Of a stretch of DNA of 64,000 bases, positions 37,539 to 46,026 are shown in pieces. The DNA is from Thermithiobacillus tepidarius DSM 3134 (GTDB taxonomy: Bacteria; Pseudomonadota; Gammaproteobacteria; Acidithiobacillales; Thermithiobacillaceae). The translations under genes and the position numbers were made by a program. The notes beneath the pieces are model-generated. The model did no database searches, had not been told where the DNA came from, and saw nothing but the letters and a program-made list of their open reading frames with translations. The stretch is taken from NCBI RefSeq assembly GCF_000423825.1, contig NZ_AUIS01000010.1, positions 1 through 64,000 on the forward strand, written 5' to 3'. Within the stretch, counting starts at the first letter, position 1; each line of letters opens with the position of its first letter.

Positions 37539-38102
37539 TCAGCTCTTGATGGCCTCGACGGGGATGGTGATCTTCACCTCATCGCCCAGAAGAGGCAGAT
37601 ACTTGGTCATGCCGAAGTCGGAGCGCTTGATGGTGGTGGTCGCGGTGGCGCCGCACACCTCCTTCTTCAGCATGGGATGCGGCGCGCACTGGAAGGATTC
37701 CACCGCGAGGCTCACGGGGCGGGTCGCGCCGAGCAGGGTGAGCTTGCCGTCGACGCCAGTGAGCCGATCGCCCTGGAAGATCAGCTTGTCGGACTTGAAG
37801 GTGATGGTCGGATACTTGGCGACGTTGAAGAAATCCTCAGTGCGCAGGTGCTTTTCCAGCTCCTCCAGGCCGGTGTCGACGGAGGCGGCGTCGATGGTGA
37901 TGTCCACGCTGCCGGTCTTGGCCGTCTTGTCCAGCACGATGGTGCCACTGGTCTTGTCGAAGCGGCCCTGCTGCATGGAGTAGCCGAAGTGACTGATGGC
38001 GAAGCTGGGGAAGGTGTGGCGCGGGTCCACCGTGTAGGTGTCGGCGGCGAAGGCCGGCGCAGCGATGGCGGCGAAGGCCAGGGCAACGAGGGTTTTCTTC
38101 AT
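37539..38102 (-). CDS. YceI-family periplasmic lipid/isoprenoid-binding protein
   Basis: The 187-residue product has a signal peptide ending in APAFA and a lipocalin-like YceI domain: YTVDPRHTFPSFAISHFGYS, GSVDITIDAASVDTGLEELEKHL, FFNVAKYPTITFKSDK and LTLLGATRPVSLAV. YceI proteins bind polyprenyl chains such as those of ubiquinone precursors. The C-terminal CAPHPMLKKEVCGA stretch has two cysteines that could form a disulfide. It follows another YceI gene by 28 bases. Confidence 0.93.
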   Translation of the reverse strand: MKKTLVALAFAAIAAPAFAADTYTVDPRHTFPSFAISHFGYSMQQGRFDKTSGTIVLDKTAKTGSVDITIDAASVDTGLEELEKHLRTEDFFNVAKYPTITFKSDKLIFQGDRLTGVDGKLTLLGATRPVSLAVESFQCAPHPMLKKEVCGATATTTIKRSDFGMTKYLPLLGDEVKITIPVEAIKS

Positions 38103-38130
38103 GCGATGCTCCTTTGCAGGGGATGAGAGT

Positions 38131-38685
38131 TCAGGGCACGAGGTAGAGCTTGAAGCGAACCTGCACGTCATCGGCCACGGTGCCGGTATCGGCCCAGTCG
38201 CCCTCGCCGATGCGGAACTGCAGGCGCTTGAGGGTGAAGCCGCCGTCGAACCAGGCGCCGTTGCCGGCCGGGCGCACGGTGAAGGGGGCGACGATGTCGC
38301 GGCTGACGCCCTTGATGCTGAGCTTGCCGACGGCCTGATAGCGGCCGGGGCCGAGCCGCTGCACCCGCTCGGACACGAAGGTGGCCTTGGGGAAGGCGGC
38401 CGTGTTGAACCAGGACTTGCCCTGGGCCTCGCTGTCGGCCTCCGCCAATCCGGTATCGATGCTGGCCAGGTCCACCTCGATGCGGGCGCGGCCGGCTTCC
38501 GGCCGGGCCGGATCCACCGCCACCTGGGCGGCGAAGCGCTTGAACTGCCCATCCACCGGCACGCCCATCTGTTGGCTGGTGAAGGTGATCCGGCTCTGGC
38601 CGGGCACGAGCCGGGTCAGCTCGGCGGCTTCGGCGGCAGGCAGCAGCGCCAGCAGCGCGGCCGCCAACAAAGCTTTCTTCGACAT
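38131..38685 (-). CDS. Second YceI-like periplasmic protein
   Basis: This 184-residue protein has a signal peptide (KKALLAAALLALLPAAEA) and a divergent YceI domain: QSRITFTSQQMGVPVDGQF, RIEVDLASIDTG, WFNTAAFPKATFVS, VGKLSIKGVSRDIVAPF and FRIGEGDWADTG. That RIGEGDWADT pattern belongs to the YceI subgroup that often pairs with cytochrome b561, which is the gene immediately upstream. I chose the ATG at 38685; an ATG five codons earlier (38700) is possible. Confidence 0.9.
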   Translation of the reverse strand: MSKKALLAAALLALLPAAEAAELTRLVPGQSRITFTSQQMGVPVDGQFKRFAAQVAVDPARPEAGRARIEVDLASIDTGLAEADSEAQGKSWFNTAAFPKATFVSERVQRLGPGRYQAVGKLSIKGVSRDIVAPFTVRPAGNGAWFDGGFTLKRLQFRIGEGDWADTGTVADDVQVRFKLYLVP

Positions 38686-38711
38686 TCCACGATTCTCCAT
38701 GACGCGCGGCA

Positions 38712-39239
38712 TTAGGAGCCCCGGAAGCGCATGCGCGCCAGCAGTCCGTCCCGGTCGACGAATTGGTGCTTGGCTGCGGCGGCCACGTGGAACAGCACCA
38801 GCGTCAGCAGGCCGTAGTTGAGGATTTCATGCAGCTCCTCCAGCGCTTCGCCCAAGGCTTTGTCCTTGCCCACTAGGTCGGGCAGCGGCAGCACGCCGAG
38901 CCACACCGTCTGGACACCCTTGGCCGAGCTCATCAGCCAGCCGGACAGGGGCACCGCCAGGATGAGCAGGTACAGCAGTCCATGCACCGCGCTGGCGGCA
39001 CGCCGCTGCCACGGCGCCATGCCGGCCGGATAGGGCGGCGCGGCATGGGTGGCGCGCCAGGCCAGCCGGGCGAGCAAGAGCAGCAACACGGTGATCCCCA
39101 GCCACTTGTGATAGCTGTAGAGCTGCAGCCGCGTCGGCGACAGGGGCAGCTCGTGCATGTACAGGCCCAAGGGAAAGGCAATGAAGATCAACAGCGCGAT
39201 CGTCCAGTGCAGGACGACGGCGGTCCGGGTATAAGTCAC
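38712..39239 (-). CDS. Cytochrome b561
   Basis: The 175-residue inner-membrane protein has four hydrophobic helices. Histidines in VVLHWTIALLIF, LYSYHKWLG, VHGLLYLLI and LFHVAAAAKHQF fit haem b ligands of the YodB/CybB family. Such proteins move electrons between the quinone pool and periplasmic partners. Translation starts at GTG 39239, overlapping the MarR stop as GTGA and preceded by AGGAGG. It sits between the marR-like gene and the two yceI genes. Confidence 0.9.
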   Translation of the reverse strand: MTYTRTAVVLHWTIALLIFIAFPLGLYMHELPLSPTRLQLYSYHKWLGITVLLLLLARLAWRATHAAPPYPAGMAPWQRRAASAVHGLLYLLILAVPLSGWLMSSAKGVQTVWLGVLPLPDLVGKDKALGEALEELHEILNYGLLTLVLFHVAAAAKHQFVDRDGLLARMRFRGS

Positions 39240-39685
39240 TCGTTTTCCTCCTGGCTGGCTGCGGCGAAGGCCGCCCGCAGACGGGCGAGCCCGGCCTCGA
39301 GTTCGGCGAGCTCCGCGGGCGACAGGCGGCCGAAGGCGCGCCTGCCGTGGGCGACCACGCCGGGAAAGATCCGCTGGAAGAGCGCGTCGCCGGCTGGCGT
39401 GAGCTCCACCCGGGTGCTGCGGCGGTCCGTCGCCGACGCCACCCGGCGGGTCAGGCCCTTCTCCTCCAGACGGTCGATCACGCCGGTCAACGTCCCCTTG
39501 GTGATCAGGGTCTGCTCCCCCAGCTCCTTGAAGCTCATGCCCGGCGTATTGCCGAGCGTGGCGATCACATCGAACTGGGGCGGCGTGAGCCCGAGCCTGC
39601 GGATGTAGGCCGCCGAATAGGCTTCGAAGGCCTGATAGCAGCGGGCGAGTTCGCGCAGGGTCTTGAGATAGGGTTCGCTGGGCAT
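39236..39685 (-). CDS. MarR-family transcriptional regulator
   Basis: The 149-residue winged-helix protein contains GLTPPQFDVIATLGNTPG and FKELGEQTLITKGTLTGVIDRLEEKGL (recognition helix region), then the wing RRVASATDRRSTRVELTPAG. It heads the operon with cytochrome b561, two YceI genes and the LigB-type dioxygenase. Two palindromic sites overlap its promoter, so autoregulation is likely. I chose the ATG at 39685 over a TTG 12 bases upstream because the TTG lies next to an operator and has no ribosome-binding site. The ligand is unknown; aromatic compounds are usual for the family. Confidence 0.88.
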   Translation of the reverse strand: MPSEPYLKTLRELARCYQAFEAYSAAYIRRLGLTPPQFDVIATLGNTPGMSFKELGEQTLITKGTLTGVIDRLEEKGLTRRVASATDRRSTRVELTPAGDALFQRIFPGVVAHGRRAFGRLSPAELAELEAGLARLRAAFAAASQEENE

Positions 39686-39700
39686 GGTGCCGATCAAATC

Positions 39701-39743
39701 GTTCTAACAAGAACAATATTAGTCCTAATTAGAACATTGTCAA
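39701..39743 (-). promoter_or_regulatory. MarR operon promoter with two palindromic operators
   Basis: On the minus strand the -35 is TTGACA (39738-39743) and the -10 is AATATT (39715-39720), 17 bases apart. Operator 1 (39722-39735) is GTTCTAATTAGGAC, one mismatch from a perfect palindrome, inside the spacer. Operator 2 (39701-39714) is GTTCTTGTTAGAAC, with perfect 5-base arms, and covers the expected start of transcription. The centres are 21 bases apart, two helical turns. Repressor binding would block RNA polymerase. Confidence 0.75.
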
Positions 39744-39929
39744 GCGTGCGCGAGCTTGGCCGACCAGACCAAGAGGATCAATGCCGGTGGATGTGCCGAG
39801 GCCGGCACATCCGGGCGACGAGGCTAGCCATGCCGCCATCAACGACCGCGCGCAAGGCGTAGGAAACCCATTCGTTGAGACGTGCCCCAGGCAAGAGCGC
39901 CCGCCAGCGGCCAGCTCGGCCCCGCACCT

Positions 39930-40956
39930 TCAGGCGAAAGTCGTCGCGGCAAAATTCCTGCGGGCGGGTGCGTCCATATTGCGGCGCTTTGTGGAGACCA
40001 GGAAGAGATTGTCGGCCAGCGTGGTCAGCAAACCCGTGCGGCGATTGACTGATTTGAGGAATTCGGAGGCTGAGACGAGCGCCCGGTGCCGCCGCAGGAA
40101 CAAATGCTTGTCGGTCACCTGGCCCTGGGTAAAGAAGCTCCCGACGAGGATTTGCGAGGGACCGATCAGCTTGTCGAAGGTCGCCTGCAGTTCCGCCGGC
40201 GTCCAGTAGCGGGTCTCGAAGCCACGCGCCTCCCGAAATCTGCGCCGGGCCTGGACAAAGAGGCTGCGCAGGCCGTAGGAATTCAGCATCTGGATCAGGC
40301 TTTGGCCGCCGTCGCTCAGCACCCGCTGGATTTCGGGCAGGGAGGCTTTCACATTTTCCTTGCTGAAATGCTGAAAGACGCTGTAGGAATAGACGAATTC
40401 GAAGCTGCCTTCGGCGAAGGGCAGATAGCGTGAATCCGCCACGACGTAAAGCGCCTCCCTGCCCAGTTGCCGGGCGACGCGGCGGGCGGTGAGCATGGCT
40501 TCCAGGGACGGATCGATGCCGACCGGCCTGTAGCCCTGCCGACTGGCGGCAATGCACCAGTGCCCCCCAGTTGCAGCCGATATCGAGGAAGCGCTTGTCG
40601 TCGCCCGGCGGAATGTCCAGTTCGGGAATGGGGTATTCCTTGAGCCTGCCAACCAGCGGCCGATACAGATTGCTGTTGGTGTCCGCGACCGCCTGCTGCA
40701 CATAGGGATCGACCTCCTCCGATCCACGGCTGCCCAAGCGCCCCGGCGGAGGCTCATCCTCCAGCAAGGCGAAGGTTTCGTTGGCATGCCGCGCGTGAGT
40801 ATGGTCGATGTCCTTGGGCAGCATGACCGGCACCCCGCCTATGACCGGGTAGCGATGTCCATGCGGGCAGCTCAGGGCGTCGGCATCGAAAGCCAAGGAT
40901 TGCCTGTCCAGCGGACAAGCGAGGTGGTCCAGCAGCCAGGGATCCAGCACGTACAT
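39930..40956 (-). pseudogene. Class I SAM methyltransferase with N-terminal zinc-ribbon, frameshifted
   Basis: The start at 40956 (GGGGAGGT upstream) encodes a Trm112-like domain: LDHLACPLDRQSL, LSCPHGHRYPVIGGVPVML. A class I methyltransferase domain follows, with motif I beginning FLDIGCNWG. At a run of six C (40563-40568; G on the coding strand) the frame changes. The rest (GYRPVGIDPSLEAML, VVADSRYLPFAEGSFEFVYS, HFSKENVKASLPEIQRVLSDGG) continues in another frame to the stop at 39930. The total length is 1027 bases, one more than a multiple of three. A one-base insertion, real or a sequencing error, explains this; the corrected protein has 341 residues. The substrate is unknown. Confidence 0.8.
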
Positions 40957-41147
40957 CTTCACCTCCCCGCGGCTTCGCCGCGTGGCGCGGAACGCGAAAA
41001 TGAACGTCGCATTATCCGGACGATACCCCGCCCGGCAATCCGGCCATTGGCAGGATGCAGGGGCCCGAAGCCGTGGCAGCCAGGCACCACTGCCAGATCC
41101 TGCGGAGTCCACATGCAGATTTTCCAGGCAGGCTTGGGCAATGCGGA

Positions 41148-42020
41148 TCAGGCCGTCGCCAGAAAGCCCAGCAGCAGTTCGTTGACCTGGGCCGTCGCGT
41201 CGCGCATCACCCAGTGGCCGGCATCGGGCACGAAGACCAGGCGCCCCGGCTCGCAGAGCTGGATGCTGGCCTGCGCCAGGCTCGGCGCCAGCGCCGGGTC
41301 TTTCACGCCCCAGATCAGCAGCGTGGGCACGCTGATCGGACCCGGGTCCGGCAGCAGCGGCCGCCGCCAGACCAGCGCCCGATACCAGTTCAGCATGGCG
41401 GTCAGCGCCCCTGGCTGGCGCCAGGCCGCGCGGTACTGCTCGAGCTCGGCATCGGCAAAGGCGTCCGGGCGGCTGCTGCCGCGCAGGGCCGTCACCAGGA
41501 TGTGGAAATCGCGCAGGCGCAGCACCCGCTCCGGCAGCCAGGGCAGGGCAAAAAAGGGCACGTAAGCGCTGCGCAGGAGCTGGCCCGGACGGGTGTGGAG
41601 CTCGCGGCGCATGGCCGCCGGATGCGGGGCGTTGAGCACGACCAGGCGCTCCAGCACTTCCGGATGGCGGGCCGCCAGCCACCAGGCGACCACCCCGCCC
41701 CAGTCGTGGCCGATCAGGGTCACGCGCGGGCGCCCGCTGAGGCGGATCAGGGCGAGGACATCAGCCGCCAGCTCCTCCAGCCGGTAGGCGGCGAGGCCAT
41801 GGGGCTTGTCGCTGCTGTTGTAGCCGCGCTGGTCCGGCGCCCAGACCCGCCAGCCCGCCGCCGCCAATGCCTCGACCTGCCGGAGCCAGCCCAGCCAAAG
41901 GTCAGGGAAGCCGTGCAGGAGCAGCACCAGGGGCCCGTCCGGCTCGCCCGCCGCCGCCACGTGCAGCGTCACGCCGTTGCCGGGCAGCCGCAGATGCTCC
42001 AGCGCCGTGCCCAACGCCAT
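41148..42020 (-). CDS. Alpha/beta hydrolase, epoxide-hydrolase-like
   Basis: The 290-residue protein has LLHGFPDLWLGW (oxyanion HGXP), DQRGYNSSDKP, nucleophile elbow IGHDWGGVVAWW with Asp as nucleophile, and a C-terminal DAGHWVMRDA with the catalytic His. An Asp nucleophile is usual for epoxide hydrolases and haloalkane dehalogenases. A cap region covers about residues 140-215. The start overlaps the stop of the flavoprotein gene upstream (TGATG), so the two are translationally coupled. Confidence 0.87.
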   Translation of the reverse strand: MALGTALEHLRLPGNGVTLHVAAAGEPDGPLVLLLHGFPDLWLGWLRQVEALAAAGWRVWAPDQRGYNSSDKPHGLAAYRLEELAADVLALIRLSGRPRVTLIGHDWGGVVAWWLAARHPEVLERLVVLNAPHPAAMRRELHTRPGQLLRSAYVPFFALPWLPERVLRLRDFHILVTALRGSSRPDAFADAELEQYRAAWRQPGALTAMLNWYRALVWRRPLLPDPGPISVPTLLIWGVKDPALAPSLAQASIQLCEPGRLVFVPDAGHWVMRDATAQVNELLLGFLATA

Positions 42021-42601
42021 CAGCGCCCTGCCCGCCCCAGCTCGCGCATCAGGGCGAGCCACTGCTCGCGGCGGGCGGCCTTGCCCTCCACCATGCCGAA
42101 GAGATTCACCATGACCGGCTTGATGCCGACAAAGGCCAGGATGTTGCGCTCCAGGCTCTTCAGGCTGTGGGCGTGGAAGTACCAGCGATAGACGAAGGCG
42201 GGCATGCCCATGGTGACGACGATGCGCGCCGAGCGGCCGGTGAGCAGCTTCTTGCCCATGCTCCCGGGCGCCGGCTGGCTGAAGGCGAAGCCGGGCCGCA
42301 TGACCTGTTCGAGAAAGCCCTTGAGCAGTGCCGGCATGCCGCCGAGCCAGAGGGGATAAAAGATCACCAGATGCTCGGCCCAGGCAATCGCTTCCTGGGC
42401 CTGGCGGATGCCGTCCGGCGCTTCCCGGTCCCAGTCGGCCTTGCTGCGCAGCAGCGGAAAGTCGAGCTCGGCCACCGCGATCCGCCGTATGCTGTGCCCG
42501 GTGGCTTCGGCCGCCTGGGCATAGGCGGCCGCCAGCGCGTGGTCCAGATGGGTGGCCTGCGGATCGGGATGACCCTGGATGATGGTAATGCGCCTGGCCA
42601 T
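42020..42601 (-). CDS. NAD(P)H dehydrogenase (quinone)/flavodoxin-like protein
   Basis: The 193-residue protein starts with the flavodoxin-like IIQGHPDPQATHLDHAL. It has YPLWLGGMPALLKGFLEQVM, the NQO1/KefF-type FMN/FAD-binding signature, and YRWYFHAHSLKSLERNIL. It probably reduces quinones by two electrons with NAD(P)H. It is coupled to the hydrolase gene downstream. Upstream at 42602-42759 there is only a REP-like element. Confidence 0.87.
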   Translation of the reverse strand: MARRITIIQGHPDPQATHLDHALAAAYAQAAEATGHSIRRIAVAELDFPLLRSKADWDREAPDGIRQAQEAIAWAEHLVIFYPLWLGGMPALLKGFLEQVMRPGFAFSQPAPGSMGKKLLTGRSARIVVTMGMPAFVYRWYFHAHSLKSLERNILAFVGIKPVMVNLFGMVEGKAARREQWLALMRELGRAGR

Positions 42602-42688
42602 GATGCGCCTCCTGGTCAGCGGGGAAAGAGGCCTGCTTTTGGTTTAGACCGGCCGGGGGCGCATTCGTCGGCAAAGCGGAATGAAGGG

Positions 42689-42754
42689 TATCGCGAGCAA
42701 GCTCGATCCCACGATTCGTGCCGTACGTCGTAGGCGCAGGCCAGCCCGCGATCG
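42689..42754. repeat. Degenerate REP palindrome pair
   Basis: One half at 42689-42710 (TATCGCGAGCAAGCTCGATC) and one inverted half at 42731-42753 (AGGCGCAGGCCAGCCCGCGA) belong to the REP family described at 27416. They lie in the gap between the exported methyltransferase and the flavoprotein gene. Confidence 0.7.
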
Positions 42755-42759
42755 AATCG

Positions 42760-43452
42760 CTATGGCCGCTTCACGAAGCGCAGGAAGTAATTCTCGCGCA
42801 TGAGCGGCTTGTCCTCGGCGAGCCGGAAGCCGGCCGCCTCCACCTCGCGGATCACCGTTTCCTTGCCGGCCCGCACATGGCTCAACACCCAGTTGGAGCT
42901 CATCCCCGGCTTGCGCTCGAAATCGACGATCACCAGCGTGCCGTCCGGGCGCAGTGCCTGGCGGATGGAGCGCAGCATGCTCTGGGGATATTCGAAGTGG
43001 TGATAAGCGTCCGAGCTGAACACGAGGTCCACCGACGCGGGCGGCAGCCCGGTATCGCGCTGCGAGTTGACGATGCCGGCGACGTTCCCGAGGCCGGCCG
43101 CCCGCGCCCGGCGCAGGATGTTGTCGATGAAGGTGCGCGAGATGTCCACCGCGTACACCTTGCCGGACGGACCGACCTTTTCGGCAAAAAGATAAGTGAA
43201 AAGACCCGTCCCCGCACCTAGATCCGCCACCGCCATGCCCGGCCGCACCCCGGTCGCGGCCACGATCTCGTTGCGCTTGTCGTAAACCTCCCGCCCGGGC
43301 GACTCGAAGCGCTTGACCCATTCCTGGTAGTTCGGATGCTCATAGGGCTGGTTCACGCCGGGCTGGACATTGCGCTCCTCCAGGCCGAAGGCCAGCGGCG
43401 AGCCCGCGACGGCGAAGCACACGGCCACTAGCACCCGCAGTGATGTCTTCAT
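42760..43452 (-). CDS. Exported class I SAM-dependent methyltransferase-like protein
   Basis: The 230-residue product begins with a convincing signal peptide (KTSLRVLVAVCFAVAGSPLAFG). It then carries a class I methyltransferase core: motif I VADLGAGTGLFTYLFAEKV, an acidic end of beta 2 in VYAVDIS, VDLVFSSDAYHHFEYPQSML, and LRPDGTLVIVDFERKPGMS. Motif I is intact, so S-adenosylmethionine binding seems possible, yet this cofactor is normally cytoplasmic. It may act in the periplasm or bind another ligand; related signal-bearing homologues are known to me as uncharacterised. I chose the ATG at 43452 because it starts the signal peptide. Confidence 0.8.
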   Translation of the reverse strand: MKTSLRVLVAVCFAVAGSPLAFGLEERNVQPGVNQPYEHPNYQEWVKRFESPGREVYDKRNEIVAATGVRPGMAVADLGAGTGLFTYLFAEKVGPSGKVYAVDISRTFIDNILRRARAAGLGNVAGIVNSQRDTGLPPASVDLVFSSDAYHHFEYPQSMLRSIRQALRPDGTLVIVDFERKPGMSSNWVLSHVRAGKETVIREVEAAGFRLAEDKPLMRENYFLRFVKRP

Positions 43453-43679
43453 CGCACCCTCCCCTCCGTTTCCTGCAACACATCCTCGACCATAACCCGG
43501 CTGGCCGGGCGTGACCATCCGCAAGGGGTCAGAGGCGCCGCGTCCGCGGGGCGGGCGAAGCGCGGTTAACCTTCCGCCGCCTCGCTCGTTATCCCCTGCA
43601 TCGAGCCATTGCGCGGCGCCCCGGCCCGGGGCCGCCGCGGCCAAGGACACGATCGCCTCACTACCATAAGGATTAGCAC

Positions 43680-44009
43680 GTGAAGAAAGCTCTCGCACTG
43701 CTGTTCATGCCAGTGCTGCTGGCCGGCTGCGCCACCACCGGCAACCCGAGCCTCGATGCCGCCGCCAACGCCGCCATCGCCGCCGCGGTGCTCAACGGCG
43801 TTACCGGTACCCAGCAGCCCGTCCCCGCTCCCGCTCCCGCTCCCGCGCCGGGCAACGGCACGGTATTGGGCGAGATCGCCGCCATTGGCAGCATCCTGGC
43901 CGGCACCCCGGGCGCCATCGGCGCCCCCAGCCAGCCCGCCCCCGCCTACTGCCCGCCGGGCTACGTCTGCACGCCCGCGCAGTATCCGCCGTACCCGTCG
44001 GGTTACTAG
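43680..44009 (+). CDS. Small Pro/Ala-rich lipoprotein
   Basis: The 109-residue product starts at GTG with AAGGA upstream. Its signal sequence ends in lipobox LLAGC. The mature part has an Ala-rich stretch (SLDAAANAAIAAAVLNG), a PAPAPAPAP repeat, and a C-terminal AYCPPGYVCTPAQYPPY with two cysteines. I do not recognise a family with a known role. It is probably attached to the outer membrane. It does not share a transcript with a clear neighbour: the next gene begins about 300 bases later. Confidence 0.75.
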   Translation: MKKALALLFMPVLLAGCATTGNPSLDAAANAAIAAAVLNGVTGTQQPVPAPAPAPAPGNGTVLGEIAAIGSILAGTPGAIGAPSQPAPAYCPPGYVCTPAQYPPYPSGY

Positions 44010-44307
44010 CAACGGCGCCGCGACGCACGGCCACCGCCCAGGGAAGCCATGCTTGCATCGCGGGCACGCTCGCTCATACTTGGCCTGCGGCACCGTTCCC
44101 ATGAGCCGCAACGCGAGCTTGCCCGCAAAAACAATGCGCCACCGCCGCAGGCGTCTCCGCACCCCCGGCAACTTGTCCACCGCTTAAGAGTCTAAATTTT
44201 CAAGCCAATTTGGCTTTGCGCTGCAGCAAAAGGCGACGTCACGACCGTGCAGGTCCGACACCCCCGACGGATCGACATGCGACCACCCAAAACGCAGGAG
44301 CGCTGAC
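44010..44307. other. Intergenic region, 298 bases
   Basis: Contains two degenerate REP-like strings, around 44054-44076 (GCATCGCGGGCACGCTCGCT) and 44109-44130 (ACGCGAGCTTGCCCGC). No gene or tRNA is recognisable. Confidence 0.5.
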
Positions 44308-44514
44308 ATGCCAAGACTCGAAGGCCACAAATCCCCCGTTACCCGCAACCTTCTCACGCTGCTGCTCCTGGTGCTGGTGCTGGCGGCAGCCGGATTCATC
44401 GTTTACCAGAATCGCGAGGAGCTGGGCCTGACGCAGCTCATGAGCGGCCTCGACGTGCCGGGCATCCAGGCCGTCGCGGCGCAGAACGCGCCCTTGGGCA
44501 TCCGGCCCGGATAA
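44308..44514 (+). CDS. Small single-helix membrane protein, 68 residues
   Basis: The ATG is preceded by AGGAG at a fitting distance. The product has one membrane helix (LLTLLLLVLVLAAAGFIVY) with a basic N-terminal side, so the C-terminal 35 residues should face the periplasm. I do not recognise the family. It lies 22 bases before the PRC-barrel gene in the same direction, so the two are probably co-transcribed and may work together. Confidence 0.7.
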   Translation: MPRLEGHKSPVTRNLLTLLLLVLVLAAAGFIVYQNREELGLTQLMSGLDVPGIQAVAAQNAPLGIRPG

Positions 44515-44536
44515 CCAGAATTTCAGGAGCCACGCC

Positions 44537-46015
44537 ATGCGAAAAGGACACAGCATCATCGGCTTGAACGTCATCAGCCAGTCGGACGGCGAAACCCTGG
44601 GCAAAGTGCGTGATCTGGTCTTCGACCGCGACAGCGACCGGCTGGTGGCGCTGATCCTGACCGACCGCGAGATCATGGGCCTGGTCAAGGCGCACATCGT
44701 GCCTTGGGAAGAAGTGGCCGTGCTCGGCCCGGACGCCGTCATGGTCAGGGATCATCAGGCGGACGTGGTCGCCGACCAGCGCCCGGAGATCCGTCGGCTC
44801 ATGGACGGCGACAGCGCCCTGGCCGGCACCCGCCTCTACACCACCGACGGCCGCGATCTCGGCACCGTCACCGACCTCTACGTGGACGAAAGCTCGGGCC
44901 GGGTGGTCGGTTATGAAGTCTCCGGCGGGCTGGTCGCCGATACCGTCAGCGGCAAGCGATTCCTGCCCTATGCCGAGGGCCTGAAGCTCGGCGAGGACGT
45001 GGCCCTGGTGCCGCCGACGGCGGCCCAGGAGATCGAGGAGCGGATACGCCAGGAGCCGGGCGGCCTCAGAGGAGTGGCGGCCTCGGCCAGCGGGCGCATC
45101 GGCGAAGCGGTGGACAGCGCCCGCAACCGCGCCTCCGCCCTCTACGAAAACATCGCCGAAGCCTCGGCGGAGCGGCAGAAGGAGTTCGTCGTCGGCAAGA
45201 CCGCCGCCCGCGACGTGCTGATCCCCGCCTCGCCCGCTGAGGGTGCCGCAGAGACCATCCTGGTCAGCAAGGGCGAAAGCATCACCCGCGAGCAGGCCGA
45301 GCGGGCCGAAGCCGCCGCGCGCCTGAGCCAGCTCGTGCTGGCGGCCGGCGGCGGCGTCATGGGCGAAGCCTGGAGCAGCGGCAAGGAGCGCCTCGGCAGC
45401 CTAACGGCGAGCGGCACCTCCAGCACCGCCGAGGCCGTGGTGGGCCGGACCGCCGGCCGCGAAGTCGTCCTGCCCAACGGCTCCACCCTCATCGCCCCGG
45501 GCATGGTCATCACCCGCGACACGCTGGAACAGGCGCGCCTGCACGGCAGAGAACGGGAGCTCATCGCCTCCGCCGGCCTGGGCATGGCCAGCCAGGGCGT
45601 GCAAGCCACCCGGGAAAAGGCGGGCAGCCTCTGGGAAACGCTCAAGGAAAAGGCTGCGGAGCTGGCCGACGCGGTGCAGGGCAAGCGCACGGAGTCGCAG
45701 CAGCGCTCGCTGCAGAACCGCATCAACCGCGCCCTCGGCCGCCCGGTCACGCGCGTGATCCTCGATCCGGCCGACAACGTGCTCCTCAACACGGGCGAGC
45801 TGATCACCCACGCGGCCATCGAGCGCGCCCGCGCCGCCGGCGTGCTCGACGTCCTGCTGGATTCCGTCTTCGAGGGCCCGCCCGAGATCTCCCCCGACAT
45901 GATGCGCGCCCCCACCCGCGGCGAGGCTGCGCTGGAAAACGTCGAAGGCCGCGAGCCAGGCCTCAGCCCGCCCCCTGACCGCTCCACCCCCGGCTCCCGT
46001 CCGGCCATGCGGTAA
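44537..46015 (+). CDS. PRC-barrel domain protein with three internal repeats
   Basis: The 492-residue protein has two N-terminal PRC-barrel domains: about residues 5-80 (GLNVISQSDGETLGKVRDLVFDRD, the first carrying a DREIMGL loop) and about 90-160. A linker rich in Ala and Ser follows. Three similar modules come next, near residues 217-272, 300-350 and 398-445. Each begins with G(K/R)(T/P)..R(D/E/V)V and ends in an acidic helix after an ITREQAER/ITRDTLEQA/ITHAAIERA turn. PRC domains occur in photosynthetic reaction centre H subunits and RNA-processing proteins. The function here is unknown. No signal peptide is evident. Confidence 0.78.
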   Translation: MRKGHSIIGLNVISQSDGETLGKVRDLVFDRDSDRLVALILTDREIMGLVKAHIVPWEEVAVLGPDAVMVRDHQADVVADQRPEIRRLMDGDSALAGTRLYTTDGRDLGTVTDLYVDESSGRVVGYEVSGGLVADTVSGKRFLPYAEGLKLGEDVALVPPTAAQEIEERIRQEPGGLRGVAASASGRIGEAVDSARNRASALYENIAEASAERQKEFVVGKTAARDVLIPASPAEGAAETILVSKGESITREQAERAEAAARLSQLVLAAGGGVMGEAWSSGKERLGSLTASGTSSTAEAVVGRTAGREVVLPNGSTLIAPGMVITRDTLEQARLHGRERELIASAGLGMASQGVQATREKAGSLWETLKEKAAELADAVQGKRTESQQRSLQNRINRALGRPVTRVILDPADNVLLNTGELITHAAIERARAAGVLDVLLDSVFEGPPEISPDMMRAPTRGEAALENVEGREPGLSPPPDRSTPGSRPAMR

Positions 46016-46026
46016 CGCAGAAGCAA

